Source of the DNA: a virus
Virus record (IMG/VR): IMGVR_UViG_3300025543_000085
Coordinates: 1 to 36,922 of that record
Length of the DNA stretch: 36,922 nt
Reading direction: 5' to 3' (one strand)
Below, piece after piece: positions 35,825-36,922 of the stretch (positions are counted from its first letter, which is position 1; each line of letters opens with the position of its first letter). A program made the translations under genes and the position numbers. Under the pieces are notes generated by a model, which saw only the letters and a list, made by a program, of their open reading frames with translations, did no database searches and had not been told where the DNA came from.

Positions 35825-36922
35825 TTATCTAGCCCGTGCTTGTGTTACACCGTCAGCGCCTTGGAATGGATGCTCTGCAAATGCTGCGTAGATGTATGTT
35901 GCTGTTCCTGCATCAAAGCGAACCTTGAAGCCGTTTGAAAGCAGATCAGCTACGTTTGTGGATGCACCAGAAAACTCAACATTAGTTAAATTCCAACTCA
36001 AGCCGTTATTGGGGTTGTACCCCGGTCTGGTGTTATCAACTACAAACCAATTACCAGCGCTGTCCGTTCTCTTAATCATCACCAGTGCTGGCCTAAAGCC
36101 CGTATAGACAAAACTGTTGTCAGCCGTACCACCTGTTGTGTTAAGGGAACCGAAATTTGAGAAGCCTTCGACTTCGGACCAAGCATACATGATAAAGTCA
36201 TCTGTGTTGCTGTTGGTAATTCCACCATTGCCAAGCGTAATTACACTTGCTGTTGGATTAGTGTCGTTCCAGTTTCCATCATCATCTTGCGCTGCATTAC
36301 TGTTATCTAAAAATATTCGATGGGTTCCACCTAATGAAACGTGATAACCTCCCCAGTTATTTGCACCGTTATCTCTATTCTTACATATAATAAACTTTGG
36401 CGCAGACGAAAGCCCATGCCCTAAAGTAGCCCCTGCTGTAGCATTTCCAGTGTAAGAAATAATACTAAAACCACTTGTTGTATTAGCAGACACACTCGTA
36501 GTTATTGAACCGTCCGTATTAGAACTAGCAGCACCACCAGCTTTCCAACACCATGCGACGTAGTTGTCGCCTGAATAGTTTACGATAACATTTTGTGCAA
36601 CAGTAAAGCCCGTATCATTAAACGATGTTAATGCGTTTGTTAGTCCCGTCTCAGCCGCAGTAGAATTAGAAGAAAGTTGTGAATTTACTCCACGGATGCT
36701 GTCTGTTAATGTATGATTGTAAGTTGAGCCTGTACTGGCAGTTCTTGATTTAATCCAAACTAAATCAGGGCGAAACCCTACCTCTCTTGCTGTTCCCGAA
36801 GCATTACCATCACCCGCATAAATTACCGTGTTAAAGTATTGTGAACCATCAGCGATTGTTGGGGCTGGTAGGTTCTGGGTAGCTAATGCAGAGTATCCGC
36901 TCTCAGATGGAACGTAACCCTG
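35825..36922 (-). CDS. Tail/fibre protein with tandem DUF7483-like repeats (partial, start beyond the window)
   Basis: The frame is open without a stop from 36922 to the stop at 35825-35827, so the first predicted GTG start (36493) is internal and the gene runs off the right edge. I translated the upstream part by hand. It reads LPAPTIADGSQYFNTVIYAG, then VGFRPDLVWIKSR, SSNSTAAETGLTNALTSF, GDNYVAWCWKAGG, which is a common motif series in marine phage tail proteins (DUF7483). Three repeat units of about 100 aa are visible, each with a GFRP/APKFI.K block and a closing aromatic strand (YVAWCW, IMYAWSEVEGF, YIYAAFAEHPF). It likely contributes to host contact. G+C is near 47% here. Confidence 0.8.
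   Translation of the reverse strand, partial: QGYVPSESGYSALATQNLPAPTIADGSQYFNTVIYAGDGNASGTAREVGFRPDLVWIKSRTASTGSTYNHTLTDSIRGVNSQLSSNSTAAETGLTNALTSFNDTGFTVAQNVIVNYSGDNYVAWCWKAGGAASSNTDGSITTSVSANTTSGFSIISYTGNATAGATLGHGLSSAPKFIICKNRDNGANNWGGYHVSLGGTHRIFLDNSNAAQDDDGNWNDTNPTASVITLGNGGITNSNTDDFIMYAWSEVEGFSNFGSLNTTGGTADNSFVYTGFRPALVMIKRTDSAGNWFVVDNTRPGYNPNNGLSWNLTNVEFSGASTNVADLLSNGFKVRFDAGTATYIYAAFAEHPFQGADGVTQARAR

Noticed and set aside
35825-36493. Tail gene starting at the GTG at 36493
   Set aside because: The same frame continues without a stop to the window edge and encodes conserved tail-protein sequence, so the true start is outside the window.
35825-36922. Diversity-generating retroelement acting on the tail gene
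   Set aside because: No reverse transcriptase gene and no template repeat were found in the window.
1-36922. CRISPR arrays, tRNA genes, insertion sequences, integrase or attachment sites
   Set aside because: I saw no regularly spaced repeats, no cloverleaf-like intergenic sequence, and no transposase or recombinase motifs. There is also no gene-free stretch above about 120 bases in which to hide them.

Overview
The window looks like part of the genome of a lytic, tailed, probably podovirus-like phage of a marine bacterium. I base this on four things: (1) a T7-type replication set (primase-helicase, family A DNA polymerase, endonuclease I, acidic-tailed ssDNA-binding protein); (2) a nucleotide-scavenging set (B12-dependent ribonucleotide reductase, ThyX, two nucleotide pyrophosphohydrolases); (3) ejection-protein and tail genes of the kind seen in marine short-tailed phages; (4) low G+C, about one third by eye. 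No integrase, phage RNA polymerase, portal, major capsid protein or large terminase is seen, so the window is incomplete on both sides. The host cannot be fixed from the sequence; an alphaproteobacterium such as SAR11, SAR116 or a roseobacter is a reasonable guess only.

Layout. From 1 to 22399 everything reads on the + strand. From 22401 to 36922 everything reads on the - strand. The two arms meet tail to tail with one base between stop codons. Bases 1-7682 hold about 28 tightly packed, mostly very small genes. Recognisable among them are a Cys-motif protein of the phage DUF7227/Gp88-like kind, a DUF932 protein and a SleB-type cell-wall hydrolase next to small membrane proteins. Three of the small genes share an exact 22-bp leader made of a 12-bp palindrome plus the ribosome binding site. 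Bases 7688-12072 hold the replication core (primase-helicase, polymerase, a small winged-helix protein, SSB). Two related stem-loops (4231-4284 and 9411-9462), a sigma70-like promoter (11235-11262) and a strong intrinsic terminator (12096-12136) punctuate this stretch. Bases 12169-18513 are a continuous, overlapping operon: three nucleases, a conserved unknown, two nucleotide pyrophosphohydrolases, ribonucleotide reductase, a 2-oxoglutarate/Fe(II) oxygenase, two small genes and ThyX. A second promoter with a hairpin-containing leader (18510-18604) starts a last + strand unit: a small coiled-coil protein, a glycosyltransferase, a three-domain glycosyltransferase-methyltransferase-DUF115 protein, and the small terminase subunit.

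The - strand arm runs from a tail protein cut by the right edge (35825-36922) through small membrane or coiled-coil proteins, a fibre-assembly-like protein, a secreted protein, a tail fibre, a large tail protein, and the ejection proteins (480, 572 and 1156 aa, with a GNAT-like gene among them). It ends in a holin and a GH24 endolysin. How the parts fit together: host nucleic acid is probably degraded by the nucleases, nucleotides are reduced and methylated by RNR and ThyX, DNA is copied by the T7-like replisome, and lysis is carried out by the late holin-endolysin pair. The early SleB hydrolase and the glycosylation unit have less obvious roles and are the most interesting parts biologically.
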